A program made the translations under genes and the position numbers. The notes under the pieces were generated by a model. That model had not been told where the DNA came from, did no database searches, and saw nothing but the letters and a program-made list of their open reading frames with translations. From Planctomycetota bacterium (GTDB lineage: Bacteria; Planctomycetota; UBA1135; GCA-002686595), in contig JACKHS010000005.1 in assembly GCA_020638875.1 (NCBI GenBank), positions 141,280 to 205,279 of the forward strand: a stretch of DNA of 64,000 bases, written 5' to 3'. Positions within the stretch are counted from its first letter, which is position 1, and every line of letters starts with the position of its first letter. This document shows, piece by piece, positions 16,448 through 25,875 of this stretch.

Positions 16448-18259
16448 ATGGCAATTGATCCGCCCGAGCTCCCGGAGGTCCCGCGACCGCCGGTGGAGGA
16501 GCGGCCCGTGCGCCCGCGTGCGCCCGCGCCGCAAGCGCCCCCGGTGCGCCCCGAGCGGGTGCCCGCGCCCGCGCGGCGGCGGCCCGGCGAGCTCGAGGTC
16601 ACCTGGGAGGCGCCCGAGGCCGAGCCGCGGCCGAGCTTCCTCGCGCGTCACGAGCGCGCGCTGCTCGTCGCCTTCGTGGTGATCGGGGTGCTGCTGCGCG
16701 CGGTGCCGATCCTGTGGGGCTCGACGTGGTTCCACGAGCGGCAGGCGACCTTCCACCCCGACGAGCCCAAGCTCGTGCGCCCGCTCGACGACTTCCCCGC
16801 GTCGCTGCGCACCTTCGACGACTACCGCTACCCGACGCTGCTGCCGTTCGCCTACGGCGCGCTGTGGGTGCCGGTGCGCGAGCTCGCCGGGCTCGCCGAC
16901 GACGCGCCGAGCAAGCCGGGCGCGCCGAGCTACGAAGCGGCGCAGGTCTTCGGGCGCGCGCTGAACGTGCTGCTGTTCGGCCTCGGCGGGCTGTGGCTCC
17001 TGTGGGCGTTCACGCGGCGCCTGTTCGGGCCGGAGCCGGCGCTGCTCGCCGTCGCGGCCGCGAACGTGATGGGGCGGCCGCTCGTGTCGACCGCGATGGT
17101 GCTGCCCGACGTGCCGTCGGCCGTGCTGCTGTGCGCGGCGTTCTACGCGCTGCTGCGCGCCGAGGAGCGCCCGCGTCCGACCTGGCGCGCGATGGTGCCG
17201 GTGGGCGTCGCGCTCGGCGCCGCCGCGGCGACCAAGTACACCGCCGGCGTGGGCGCGCTGGGCGTCGCGTTCTTCGCGGCGTACCTGTGGAAGCGCCGGC
17301 GCGTCGACGGGCGCACCGCGCTGCGCCTGCTGCTCACCGCCGCCGGCGCCGCGCTCGTCACCTTCCTCGTGTGCGTGCCCGGCGCGCTGTACGACACGCA
17401 GCGCTTCCTGCACGGCCTCTCGTTCGAGTACCGCAGCAAGCTGGTCGAGTCGCGCGCCCAACCGAGCACGTGGCTGCCCGCGCTCGAGAAGAACTTCCCG
17501 CTCTGGCTGCTGGCGCTCGCCGCCGTGGGCGCCGTGCTCGCGCCGCGCCGCCAGCGCGCGCACCTCGGCCGCCCGTCGGTCGTGCTCGGCGCCGCGGCCT
17601 TGTCGCTGACGCTCTACCTGGCGCTCGTCGCGCGCTCGTTCCGCGCGGACTACGGCGTGCTGTTCTTCCCGTTCGTGGCCGTCCTGGCCGGCCTCGGCCT
17701 GTGGGAGCTCGCGCGCGTGCCCTCGCGGCGCGTCGGCGCCGCGGTGGCGGCGCTCGCCCTGACCCTGGGCACGGTGCAGGCCGGCGCGTGGTCGCTGCAG
17801 CGCTACACCGACGACGTGCGCTACCGCGCCGACGCCTGGATCCGCGCTCACGTGCCGCCCGGACCGCTCGGCCTGGCGCCCTCGCCGCTGATCAAGAGCG
17901 CGGGCATCCAGGCGCCCGTCGGTTACCGCTTCGTCGGCGTCAAGAGCTTCCCCGACTACGTCGTGCTGTTCGAGCAGCGCACGACGCACGTGCTCGACTT
18001 CTTCGCGGACCCCGCGGAGGTGCGCGCGCGCATGCTCACCTACCTCGGCGAGACGCGCGTCGCGCAGGAGTTCTCGACCACGCCGGGTGAGCGTCGCCTG
18101 GGGCAGCTGCGCGAGCTCGACCTGTGCTTCTACGAGGACGTGCTGTTCGGCGAGCGGCGCGCGTGGAAGTACGACCTCGTGGCCGAGATCGACCCGGTCG
18201 ACTCGCCGCTCGACCTGACGGGCGGCTGGATCCGCATCTACCGGCGCACCGGCCGCTGA
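16448..18259 (+). CDS. GT-C family glycosyltransferase (GT39/ArnT-like)
   Basis: A 603-residue integral membrane protein. A Pro/Arg-rich cytoplasmic N-terminus of about 75 residues is followed by a helix and the first luminal loop STWFHERQATFHPDEPKLV, whose Asp-Glu fits the catalytic acidic site of GT-C enzymes that use polyprenyl-phosphate sugars. About ten further helices follow, including DVPSAVLLCAAFYALLR and the loop AAATKYTAG. It ends in a periplasmic domain. Probably adds a sugar to protein, lipid or surface glycan outside the membrane. The next gene is a sulfatase-like lipoprotein, consistent with envelope glycan work. Confidence 0.8.
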   Translation: MAIDPPELPEVPRPPVEERPVRPRAPAPQAPPVRPERVPAPARRRPGELEVTWEAPEAEPRPSFLARHERALLVAFVVIGVLLRAVPILWGSTWFHERQATFHPDEPKLVRPLDDFPASLRTFDDYRYPTLLPFAYGALWVPVRELAGLADDAPSKPGAPSYEAAQVFGRALNVLLFGLGGLWLLWAFTRRLFGPEPALLAVAAANVMGRPLVSTAMVLPDVPSAVLLCAAFYALLRAEERPRPTWRAMVPVGVALGAAAATKYTAGVGALGVAFFAAYLWKRRRVDGRTALRLLLTAAGAALVTFLVCVPGALYDTQRFLHGLSFEYRSKLVESRAQPSTWLPALEKNFPLWLLALAAVGAVLAPRRQRAHLGRPSVVLGAAALSLTLYLALVARSFRADYGVLFFPFVAVLAGLGLWELARVPSRRVGAAVAALALTLGTVQAGAWSLQRYTDDVRYRADAWIRAHVPPGPLGLAPSPLIKSAGIQAPVGYRFVGVKSFPDYVVLFEQRTTHVLDFFADPAEVRARMLTYLGETRVAQEFSTTPGERRLGQLRELDLCFYEDVLFGERRAWKYDLVAEIDPVDSPLDLTGGWIRIYRRTGR

Positions 18260-18280
18260 CCGCGCGGCGCTGGGCCCGGC

Positions 18281-18286
18281 TACACT
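18281..18286 (+). promoter_or_regulatory. Candidate -10 element TACACT
   Basis: TACACT ends 9 nt before the ATG at 18296 in the 36-nt gap after the glycosyltransferase, so this gene probably has its own near-leaderless promoter. Confidence 0.45.
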
Positions 18287-18295
18287 GCCGCCGCC

Positions 18296-20659
18296 ATGAC
18301 TCCGCCGCGCCTCCGTCCCGCGTCCCTCGCCGCTGCGCTGCTGCTCGCCGCGCTGGCGAGCTGCGCGCGCGACGCGCCGCCGGCGAGCGCGGGCGCGACG
18401 CACCTCGACCCGCGCCACGCGGACGGGAGCGCGCCGCTCGAGCGGCTCGGCGCGCCGCCCGAGGTCGTGCGCGGGCTGCGGCCGACCTCGGCGGCGAGCG
18501 CCGCGGACGAGCTCGCGCCGTGGCGCGCGCACAACCTGCGCTTCCTCGACGCGACGCAGGGCGCCGGCGTGCTGTGCCGCGCCGCGGACTACGACCCGGC
18601 GAAGGGCCTGACGCAGGCGCTGTTCGAGTGGACCGGCGAGGTGGACGCCGGCGCGTTCAACCGTGTCGAGCTCGACCTGTACGCCTACGAGGCCGGCACC
18701 GCCGCGCTGGTGTGGGGCGCGGGCGGGCGCGCCTACGCGAACACGCGCGCCGCGAGCTGGCAGACGGTCACGCTGACGATGGCCGGCGACGAGAGCTGGC
18801 GCGGACGCGTGCGCGGGTTGCGCCTCTTGCCGTGCCTCTCCGGGCCGCAGACGTACGAGCTGCGCGAGGTGCGGCTCGTGCGCGTCGACTTCGAGCCCGG
18901 TCCGCAGCCGTCGGCGCGTCACGGCGACCCGGGCGGCGACGCGGGGCTGTGCGGCCCGGGCCGCGACCTGCGCCGCGCGTGGCCGGTCGACCCCGGCGAC
19001 GCGCTGCACGACGCGTGTCGCGTGCCGGACGGCGCGCGCCTCGCGGTCGAGGTGAACCTGGCCGGCGGCGCGCGCGAGCGCTACGAGCGCGTCACCTTCC
19101 GCGTCGAGGCGCGCGACGGCGTCGCTTGGCGCGAGCTCGCGCGCCTCGACGCGCGGCCGCGCGAGGACTGGACGGACCTCGGCTGGCGCACGCTCGAGGC
19201 CGACCTCGCCGCCGACGCGGGCGCGGAGCTCGAGCTGCGCTTCGTCGCCGAGGCGACGCCCGAACGCGGCGCCGCGCGGGGCGACCTGCTGTGGGCCGCG
19301 CCGCGCGTGAGCGGGCCGCGCGCCGCCGACCCGCGGCCCGACCTCGTGCTCGTCACGCTCGACACGCTGCGCGCCGACGCGGTGGGCGCGTACTCGGGCG
19401 TCGCCGACACGCCCTTCCTCGACGAGCTCGCCGCGCGCGGCGTGCTGTTCGAGGACGCGTGGACCGCGTGCAACTCGACGCTGCCCTCGCACGCGTCGCT
19501 GCTCACCGGCCTGCCGGTGCCCGCGCACGGCCTGCTCGACAACGCGTCCACGCTCGCGCCCGAGGTGCGCGGCCTGGCGCAGGCGTTGCGCGCGCGCGGC
19601 TACCTGACCGCGGCGGCCGTGTCGGTCGGGCACCTCGAGCCGGGCTGGTCCGGCCTCGGCCGCGGCTTCGACCGCTACCACGAGGTCGTGCCCGGCGGCG
19701 AGCTCGACGGCGCGCGCACGCTGACCGCGGTCGCGGGCTGGCTCGACGAGTTCGCGGCCGATCCCGCGCGGCCGCCGTTGTTCCTGTGGGTGCACCTGTT
19801 CGATCCGCACACGCCGTACGCGAGCACGCCCGGCGCGCTGCGCGCCTACGAGGCGCAGGAGGCCGCGCGCGGCGAGGCGCCGCCGGAGCGCACGGCCACG
19901 CCCGCGACGGTAGGCACGACGACGTACACCGCGCCCGGCGGCTTCCTCGAAGGCGTCACCAACGAGGCCTGGGCGCGCCACCTCTACGCCGCGGGCGTCG
20001 CGTACACCGACGGCCTGATGCGCGCGTTCGTGAAGCGGCTCGAGCAGGACGGGCTGCTCGAGCGCGGGCTGCTCGTCGTCACCGCGGACCACGGCGAGTC
20101 GCTCGGCGAGCACGACGTGTGGTACGGCCACCAGCGCCTGCACCCCGAGGTCACGCGCGTGCCGCTGCTGCTCCTGCCGCCGCGCGACGCGGGGCTCGCG
20201 CCCGGGCTGCGCGTCGTCAGCCGCGCGTCGACGCTCGACGTGCCGGCGACGTTCGCGCACCTCGCCGGCGTGAGCGAGCTCGAGCTGCCCGGGGAGGACC
20301 TCTACGCGCTCGCGCGTCAGGACGACCGCCCCGACCGGCGCGTGTGGTTCGTGCACGCGAGCGGCGAGCAGGCCGGCTGTCGCGACGACGCGGCGCACTA
20401 CTGGCGCAACCTGCTCGAGTACGACCAGCTCGGCCCGGCACGGCGCGAGCCGGCGGGGAAGGAGGAGCTGTACCTGCTCGCCGACGACCCCGGCGCGCGC
20501 ACGGACGCGGCGGCGCGCGCGCCCGAGCTCGCGGAGCGCTACCGCGATCTGCTCGAGGCGTGGCTCGGCGCGGTCGGCGGCGGGCGCAGCGTCGAGCAGG
20601 CGCTCGACCCCGAGCAACGCGCGCGCCTGCGGGCGCTGGGCTACACCGGCGACGAGTGA
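18296..20659 (+). CDS. Sulfatase-like (alkaline-phosphatase superfamily) lipoprotein with Thr at the nucleophile position
   Basis: A 787-residue lipoprotein: signal peptide with lipobox LASC (Cys22-23 region). Residues about 30-345 form beta-rich domains. The alkaline-phosphatase-superfamily core then begins at LVLVTLDTLRAD (metal Asp356) and continues through NSTLPSHASLLTG and TADHGES (Asp598, His599). True sulfatases carry Cys or Ser in a C/S-x-P-x-R motif that becomes formylglycine. Here the aligned residue is Thr395 and the Arg is His (T-L-P-S-H), as in phosphotransferase or phosphodiesterase members. It should not be assumed to be a sulfatase. It ends with the common LGYTGDE tail. Likely acts on envelope or exogenous polymers. 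Confidence 0.85.
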   Translation: MTPPRLRPASLAAALLLAALASCARDAPPASAGATHLDPRHADGSAPLERLGAPPEVVRGLRPTSAASAADELAPWRAHNLRFLDATQGAGVLCRAADYDPAKGLTQALFEWTGEVDAGAFNRVELDLYAYEAGTAALVWGAGGRAYANTRAASWQTVTLTMAGDESWRGRVRGLRLLPCLSGPQTYELREVRLVRVDFEPGPQPSARHGDPGGDAGLCGPGRDLRRAWPVDPGDALHDACRVPDGARLAVEVNLAGGARERYERVTFRVEARDGVAWRELARLDARPREDWTDLGWRTLEADLAADAGAELELRFVAEATPERGAARGDLLWAAPRVSGPRAADPRPDLVLVTLDTLRADAVGAYSGVADTPFLDELAARGVLFEDAWTACNSTLPSHASLLTGLPVPAHGLLDNASTLAPEVRGLAQALRARGYLTAAAVSVGHLEPGWSGLGRGFDRYHEVVPGGELDGARTLTAVAGWLDEFAADPARPPLFLWVHLFDPHTPYASTPGALRAYEAQEAARGEAPPERTATPATVGTTTYTAPGGFLEGVTNEAWARHLYAAGVAYTDGLMRAFVKRLEQDGLLERGLLVVTADHGESLGEHDVWYGHQRLHPEVTRVPLLLLPPRDAGLAPGLRVVSRASTLDVPATFAHLAGVSELELPGEDLYALARQDDRPDRRVWFVHASGEQAGCRDDAAHYWRNLLEYDQLGPARREPAGKEELYLLADDPGARTDAAARAPELAERYRDLLEAWLGAVGGGRSVEQALDPEQRARLRALGYTGDE

Positions 20660-20660
20660 G

Positions 20661-22913
20661 TCACTCCGCCGTGAGCACGTGCCGGCCGGGCCCGAGCGGC
20701 CAGGACGCGGCCGGCGGCACGTCCGCGCCGTCGAGCGTGACGCGCGCGTAGTCGCCGGGCGGCAGGCTGACCTCGGCGAGCGTGCCGTCGGGCAGCTCGA
20801 CCTCCAGACGCTGCGGCGTCGTCGCGCGGTCGAAGGCGACGTGCACGGGGCCGTGCGGCGTCGGCACCGTCGCGCTCGCGCGCTGCAGCGCTCCGGGCCG
20901 CGGCCGCACGCGCAGGTGCGCGTAGCCGGGCTCGAGCGGCGTGACGCCAGCGACCTGTTCGCTGCACAGCGACAGCGGTGCGCCGCTCCACGCGTGATTG
21001 TAGCTCGAGCGCCGCGGGTCCAGGTCCCAGCGCTCCCACAGCGTGGTCGCGTCGTCCGCGAGCATCGGCGCGTAGCGCTCGCGCAGGCGTTGCAGCGCGC
21101 TCGTCCCGTCGCCGAGCTCGAACAGCGCCTCGAGCACGAAGCGCTCGAGGTACGGCGAGGCCGCGCGCTCGCGCAGGAGCAGCGCCTCGAGCGCGGGGAC
21201 CTCCGCGGGCGCGTGCAGCTCGGCGAGCACGGCCAGCGCGTTGCCGCGGTCGTCGGGCGGGCCGGCGTGGTCGGGCGAGCGGAAGACGCCGTCGTGCGCG
21301 TAGCGCGCGCGGAAGGCCGCCGCGTGGCGCACGCGCAACGCGGCGTAGCGGGCGCGCCGCTCGTCGTCGCCCACCCACGTCGCCATGCGCTCCGCGCCGC
21401 GCAGCGCGAGGTGGAACCAGGCGTCGTACTCGAGCGGCACGTCCTTGTTCGCGCCCCAGTCGACCCACGTCCACTCGCCGGGCCGGCGCACCACGAGGCC
21501 GTCCTCGTCGAGCTGCCAGAGGTCGAGGTAGCGCACGAGCCGCGGCCAGACCTCGCGCAAGAGCTCGACGTCGCCGGTGTAGAGCACGTACCGCGCGACG
21601 CCGTACTCGCCGACCGCCGCGAGCATCTGCAGCGGCAGCTCGCGGTTCCACAGGCCGGTGGGCACGGGCGAGAACAGCGAGCCGTCCGCGCGCTGCCAGG
21701 CGAAGAGCTCGCGCACCGCCTTCGCGGCCAGCGGGTGCGCGCGCTCGTCGAGCGTCGTGAAGAGCTGCGGCAGCACGTTGACCACGTCGCCCCACCACTG
21801 CGCGCGCTCGCGGTCGGGGTCCTGGATCGCGTCACGCAGGTTGAGGCGCAGCGTCGTCAGCGCCTCGGCGCGCAACGCCAGCAACGCGTCGTCGGGGCAG
21901 TCGAACGCGCCCGCCTCGTCGGTGTCGTAGCGCGTCTCGACGTAGCCCAGGCGCACGACCTCGACGTCGGCGGGGAGGAAGTAGCGCACCTCGTGGCCGC
22001 TCAGGTAGGGCAGGCCGTACCACGCCTGCGCGCCCGCGCGCGTCACGTACTGCAGGCGCACGTTGTACTCGCCGCCGCCCTTGTAGTCGTCCGTGCTGAC
22101 GTCGACGACGCGGCCGGCGGGCGCGCGCACCTCGAGGAACGGGTGCACGGTCGTGTTGTAGGGCAGCGTCGCGCGCACGAGGCGCTGCTTGCCGAAGTCG
22201 CGCGCCTCCACCGCGACGTAGTCCCGGACGTCCGAGCGGCGCAGTTGCGGCGTGGGCCGACGCACGAGCGCGTTCCACGGCGCGCAGGGCGGCGCGCCGA
22301 GCGCGAGCGCGGCGGGCCACGCGGCGTCGTCGTAGCCGGGCGCGGTCCAGCCCGCGAGCTCGCGCCGCGCGTCGTAGCGCACGTTCGACTCGGGCAGGCG
22401 GTAGTTGGGCGCGGGCTCGAAGGGTTCGCAGTCGCCGTAGGCCGGGTGCACGCGCGCGCGCCACGCCGCGTCGGTCGCGAGCGGCGTCCCGGCGAGCTCG
22501 AGGAAGAGCCCCGCGCGACCGCTGGGCTTGTGGCCGTAGCCGCGCCGGCCGAAGTGCCACACGAGCACCGCGACCTCGTTCGCGCCCGGCTTCAGCCACG
22601 GCGCGAGGTCGACCTCGTCGCAGTACGTGTCTTGCGGCGTCGGCCCGCGCTTCAGCTCGCCCTCGAAGACGGCCAGCTCGCCGTTGACCCACAGCCAGTA
22701 GTGCGAGTCGGTCGCGATGCGCGCGAGCGCCGGCCGCGGCACCTCGTCGAGCGTCGCGCTGCCGCGGAAGGCGAGCCACTGGTTGCGCGGGCTGCGCGCG
22801 GCCTCGCCGAGCTCGACGCCGATCCACTGCGCGCGCGGCCCCGGCTGCTGCGGCGCCGCCGGCGCGCGGGCCGCCGACAGGAGCAGGACGAGGGCGACGA
22901 GCGGGAGGCGCAT
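20661..22913 (-). CDS. GH78-type alpha-L-rhamnosidase-like glycoside hydrolase
   Basis: A 750-residue exported protein (signal peptide MRLPLVALVLLLSAARAPA). An N-terminal jelly-roll sugar-binding region contains YWLWVNGELAVFEGE. The (alpha/alpha)6 barrel follows, with DRERAQWWGDVVNV and the C-terminal signature TTLWERW plus SSYNHAWSG, typical of bacterial alpha-L-rhamnosidases. A final beta-sandwich closes the protein. It would remove terminal rhamnose from glycans outside the cytoplasm. Its stop lies 1 nt from the convergent stop of the sulfatase-like gene. The exact sugar is not proven. Confidence 0.8.
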   Translation of the reverse strand: MRLPLVALVLLLSAARAPAAPQQPGPRAQWIGVELGEAARSPRNQWLAFRGSATLDEVPRPALARIATDSHYWLWVNGELAVFEGELKRGPTPQDTYCDEVDLAPWLKPGANEVAVLVWHFGRRGYGHKPSGRAGLFLELAGTPLATDAAWRARVHPAYGDCEPFEPAPNYRLPESNVRYDARRELAGWTAPGYDDAAWPAALALGAPPCAPWNALVRRPTPQLRRSDVRDYVAVEARDFGKQRLVRATLPYNTTVHPFLEVRAPAGRVVDVSTDDYKGGGEYNVRLQYVTRAGAQAWYGLPYLSGHEVRYFLPADVEVVRLGYVETRYDTDEAGAFDCPDDALLALRAEALTTLRLNLRDAIQDPDRERAQWWGDVVNVLPQLFTTLDERAHPLAAKAVRELFAWQRADGSLFSPVPTGLWNRELPLQMLAAVGEYGVARYVLYTGDVELLREVWPRLVRYLDLWQLDEDGLVVRRPGEWTWVDWGANKDVPLEYDAWFHLALRGAERMATWVGDDERRARYAALRVRHAAAFRARYAHDGVFRSPDHAGPPDDRGNALAVLAELHAPAEVPALEALLLRERAASPYLERFVLEALFELGDGTSALQRLRERYAPMLADDATTLWERWDLDPRRSSYNHAWSGAPLSLCSEQVAGVTPLEPGYAHLRVRPRPGALQRASATVPTPHGPVHVAFDRATTPQRLEVELPDGTLAEVSLPPGDYARVTLDGADVPPAASWPLGPGRHVLTAE

Positions 22914-22924
22914 GGCGGGCGCCG

Positions 22925-22930
22925 AGTCTA
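22925..22930 (-). promoter_or_regulatory. Candidate -10 element TAGACT for the GH78-type gene
   Basis: On the minus strand TAGACT ends 11 nt before the ATG at 22913, identical in sequence to the element before the AtuA operon. Confidence 0.4.
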
Positions 22931-22996
22931 CCAGCGCCGCGCGCGGCGCCCCTCGGTCGTTGCGCCGGCGGCGCGCGCCGAGGACGATGGGCGCGC

Positions 22997-25234
22997 ATGC
23001 CGCACGACGCCCCCGACCCCGACGCCTGGCGCGGCCGCCGCGACCCGCTCCTGTGGGGGCTGCTCGCGCTGGTGCTCGTCCTGCAGCTCGTCACCTGGAG
23101 CCGGCTCTCGGGCGCGCAGCTCGCCGACTCGGTCGAGTACATGGAGCGCGCGCAGGCGCTCGTGCGCGGCGAGGAGGTCGTCGACAGCACGGCCATCCGC
23201 GGCTTCGGCTACGTGGCGTTGCTCGCGCCCGCGTTCTGGGTCGCCGACCTCCTCGGCGTCGCCGACTTCAAGCCGGTGGTCGCCGTCGTGCGCCTCGAAC
23301 AGCTCGCGCTGGGGCTGTTGCTCGTCGCGGCGACGGCGCGGCTGGGCGCGCGGCTCCTGGGCCGGCGCGCGGGGCTCGTCGCCGGCCTGGTCGTCGGGCT
23401 CAACCCCTACGTGCTGCTCTACTCGGTCGAGCCGACCAGCGGCCTCGCCGCCGGGCTGTGCGTGGCGCTCGCGCTCGACGCGCTGCTGCGCTGCGAGGGC
23501 CCGCGGCGCGCGCTCGTCGGCGGCCTGTGGCTCGGCGGCGCGCTGCTGATGGCGTACAAGACGATCGTCGTCGCGCTGGTGACGCTCGGCCTGCTCGTGC
23601 TCGTCGGCCGCTGGCGCGAGCGGCGCGCGTGGGCGGCGGCCTGGATCGGCTACGGCTTCGGCATCCTCGGCGCGATCGGCCTCGACAAGCTCTGCTACGG
23701 CGAGTGGGGCAAGAGCCTCGACCTCTACGCGCGCATGAACTTCGGTCCGCTGCTGATGCGCTTCGCGTGGCGGCTGGGCTGGATGGACCTGGCGAAGACC
23801 CTCTGGGACTACGCGGGCGGCGAGCAGAACGAGTACTACCAGGCGCCCGCCGCCACGCCCGGCGAGATGCTGCACGAGCCCAACCCGCTCTACCACCTGC
23901 TGCACCTGCCGGACATGGTCACGTGGCCGCTCGCGGTCCTGATCGCGGTCGGCGCGCTGATCGCGCTCGCGCGCGGGCCGAGGGCGGTGCGCCTCGTGGC
24001 GGCGGTGTTCCTCGTCGCCGCCGCGGCGATCAGCCTCAAGACGTCGACGGACTTCCGCTTGCTGCTGCCGCTCAGCGCGTGCCTCGGCGTCGTCGCGGCG
24101 GTGGGCTGGCGCGCGCTCGTCGGCGCCGCGGACGCGAGCGCGCGGCCGCTGCGCGTCGGCGCGGCCGCGCTGCTGCTCGTCGTCGGCGGCGCGTGGGCGC
24201 AGGCGCGACTCGGGCAGCTCACGACCTCGCGCTACTCGGGCTTCTGGCGCGCGATGGAGGTCGTCGACGCGCTCGCCGCGCGCCGCGGCGCCGACGCGCC
24301 CGACCTGCGCGTCGCGTGCTCGTGGCACTGGGCCGTCTACCTGCGCGAAGGCGCGCGCGTCGAGCTCGTCAAGCTGCCGCGCCAGCTCGACCGCTGGAAG
24401 GGCTACGACGACGCCGCGCGCGCCGCCGACCTCGCCGCGCTGGGGGAGCTCGACGCCTTCGTCGCGCACCTCGCCGTGCTGCTCGAGCACCCCGACCTGT
24501 GGCGCGCGGTGAACGAGCGCTTCGCGGTCGAGACGGTGCTCTACGACCGCGCGGTCTACGAGGACCTCGGGCCGCTGGTCGTCTTCACGGCGCGCACCGG
24601 CGCGCCCGGCGAGCGCGCGTTCCTGACGCGCACCCGCGGCGAGGCGCCGCTCGACTACCTCGCCGCGCGCGGCCTCGCGCCCGGCCGCCGCTTCCAGGAC
24701 GCGCGCGCCGCGCAGCGCCCGTGGACGTTGCTCGGCTGGACGCTCGAGGACCTGCCCACGGGCGGCCACGCCTGGCTCAGCCTGCACTGGCTCTGCGACG
24801 GCCCCGCGCCGGGCGCGCGGCTCGCCGTGCGCCCGCGCTTGCTCAGCGACGCGCAGCCGCTGCCGTGGGAGGACCTGCACGAGCTCGGCCGCGGCTGGGC
24901 GCCGCCCGCGGAGTGGCGGCCCGGCGAGGTGGTCAGCGAGGGCTGGCCGGTGGTCGCCGCCGCCGCGCCCTTCGACACGTCGCAGCCGTGGCGCCCGCTG
25001 ACCGGCGACGCGCCGCCCGGCGCGCGCGTCCCCGCGACGCTGTGGTTGCGCCTCGCGCCGCTGCGCGACGACGGCACGCTCGGCGCCCCGCTCGCGCCGA
25101 TCACGAACGACGGCGGCGTGCTCGTCACGCCCGAGCGCCTCGACGCCGAGCGGCGCGGCCCCGACGGTCTGCGCGTCACGCCCGAGGGCTTCGTCGAGCT
25201 CGGCGCGGTCGAGCTGCGCGCGCCGCAGCGCTGA
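22997..25234 (+). CDS. GT-C (PMT/ArnT-like) membrane glycosyltransferase
   Basis: A 745-residue multi-pass membrane protein. The first luminal loop carries ADSVEYMERAQAL (Asp/Glu as candidate catalytic acids), and about ten helices follow, including GLVAGLVVGLNPYVLLYSV and LLMAYKTIVVALVTLG. From about residue 400 onward there is a large soluble extracellular domain of beta character. The layout matches GT-C enzymes that use polyprenyl-phosphate sugars. It is divergent from the GH78-type gene and may serve the same envelope glycan. Acceptor unknown. Confidence 0.75.
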   Translation: MPHDAPDPDAWRGRRDPLLWGLLALVLVLQLVTWSRLSGAQLADSVEYMERAQALVRGEEVVDSTAIRGFGYVALLAPAFWVADLLGVADFKPVVAVVRLEQLALGLLLVAATARLGARLLGRRAGLVAGLVVGLNPYVLLYSVEPTSGLAAGLCVALALDALLRCEGPRRALVGGLWLGGALLMAYKTIVVALVTLGLLVLVGRWRERRAWAAAWIGYGFGILGAIGLDKLCYGEWGKSLDLYARMNFGPLLMRFAWRLGWMDLAKTLWDYAGGEQNEYYQAPAATPGEMLHEPNPLYHLLHLPDMVTWPLAVLIAVGALIALARGPRAVRLVAAVFLVAAAAISLKTSTDFRLLLPLSACLGVVAAVGWRALVGAADASARPLRVGAAALLLVVGGAWAQARLGQLTTSRYSGFWRAMEVVDALAARRGADAPDLRVACSWHWAVYLREGARVELVKLPRQLDRWKGYDDAARAADLAALGELDAFVAHLAVLLEHPDLWRAVNERFAVETVLYDRAVYEDLGPLVVFTARTGAPGERAFLTRTRGEAPLDYLAARGLAPGRRFQDARAAQRPWTLLGWTLEDLPTGGHAWLSLHWLCDGPAPGARLAVRPRLLSDAQPLPWEDLHELGRGWAPPAEWRPGEVVSEGWPVVAAAAPFDTSQPWRPLTGDAPPGARVPATLWLRLAPLRDDGTLGAPLAPITNDGGVLVTPERLDAERRGPDGLRVTPEGFVELGAVELRAPQR

Positions 25235-25237
25235 AGC

Positions 25238-25834
25238 TCAGGCCGGCGTGGCGCTCCACTGGCGCCAGCCCTCGCGCACGTAGAGCAGCGTGCTCGCGGC
25301 GATCAGCGCGCCCAGGCTCAGGAACGCGGCCGCCGTGGCCGCGCCCTTCAGGCCCGCGGTCAGCGCGAGGAGCAGGAAGAAGAACAGCAGGCTCGAGAGC
25401 TTGCCGTGCCAGCGGTGCGGCGCCTCGACGCGGCCGCGGCGGCGACGCACGAGCAGCGAGCCCGCGCCGAGCAGCACGTCGCGGCCCACGACCAGCCAGA
25501 AGAACGGCAGCGGCACGCGCGTGAAGGCGCCGCTCGCGTCGAAGGTCAGGAACACGAGCAGCATGACCTGCGCGAGCTTGTCGGCGACCGCGTCGAGCAC
25601 GGCGCCCAGGTGCGTGGCGAGGCCGAAGCGGCGCGCGAGGAAGCCGTCGACGACGTCCGAGAGCCCGATGCCGACCAGCGCGCCGAAGGCCAGCGCGCGG
25701 TGCAGCTCGCCGTCGCCGGTCGCCGCGAACTCCGCCGCGCAACGCGACGCGTGGTACCACCAGGCCGGGATCAGCGCGATGCGCAGCACCGTGATGGCGT
25801 TGGGCAACCACGGCGGCACGACGAGGCCCGGCAT
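25238..25834 (-). CDS. CDP-alcohol phosphatidyltransferase
   Basis: A 198-residue membrane enzyme that joins a CDP-linked lipid to an alcohol. The diagnostic motif D-x2-D-G-x2-A-R-x8-G-x3-D-x3-D is complete in SDVVDGFLARRFGLATHLGA plus VLDAVADK. About five to six helices surround it. N-terminus NAITVLRIALIPAW resembles phosphatidylglycerophosphate synthase (pgsA) and cardiolipin-synthase-like members, but the head group cannot be assigned from this motif. The start at 25834 is supported by TACAGT 6 nt upstream. Confidence 0.85.
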   Translation of the reverse strand: MPGLVVPPWLPNAITVLRIALIPAWWYHASRCAAEFAATGDGELHRALAFGALVGIGLSDVVDGFLARRFGLATHLGAVLDAVADKLAQVMLLVFLTFDASGAFTRVPLPFFWLVVGRDVLLGAGSLLVRRRRGRVEAPHRWHGKLSSLLFFFLLLALTAGLKGAATAAAFLSLGALIAASTLLYVREGWRQWSATPA

Positions 25835-25840
25835 GGCTCG

Positions 25841-25846
25841 ACTGTA
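25841..25846 (-). promoter_or_regulatory. Candidate -10 element TACAGT, leaderless
   Basis: TACAGT on the minus strand ends 6 nt before the ATG at 25834. Confidence 0.45.
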
Positions 25847-25875
25847 GCGCCCGGACGCGCCGCGGGGGAAGTCCC

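Noticed and set aside
16010..21835. A 1941-codon minus-strand open frame
   Set aside because: It lies antisense to the glycosyltransferase and sulfatase-like genes and out of frame with the GH78-type gene; composition is low-complexity Arg/Ala and no family is visible.
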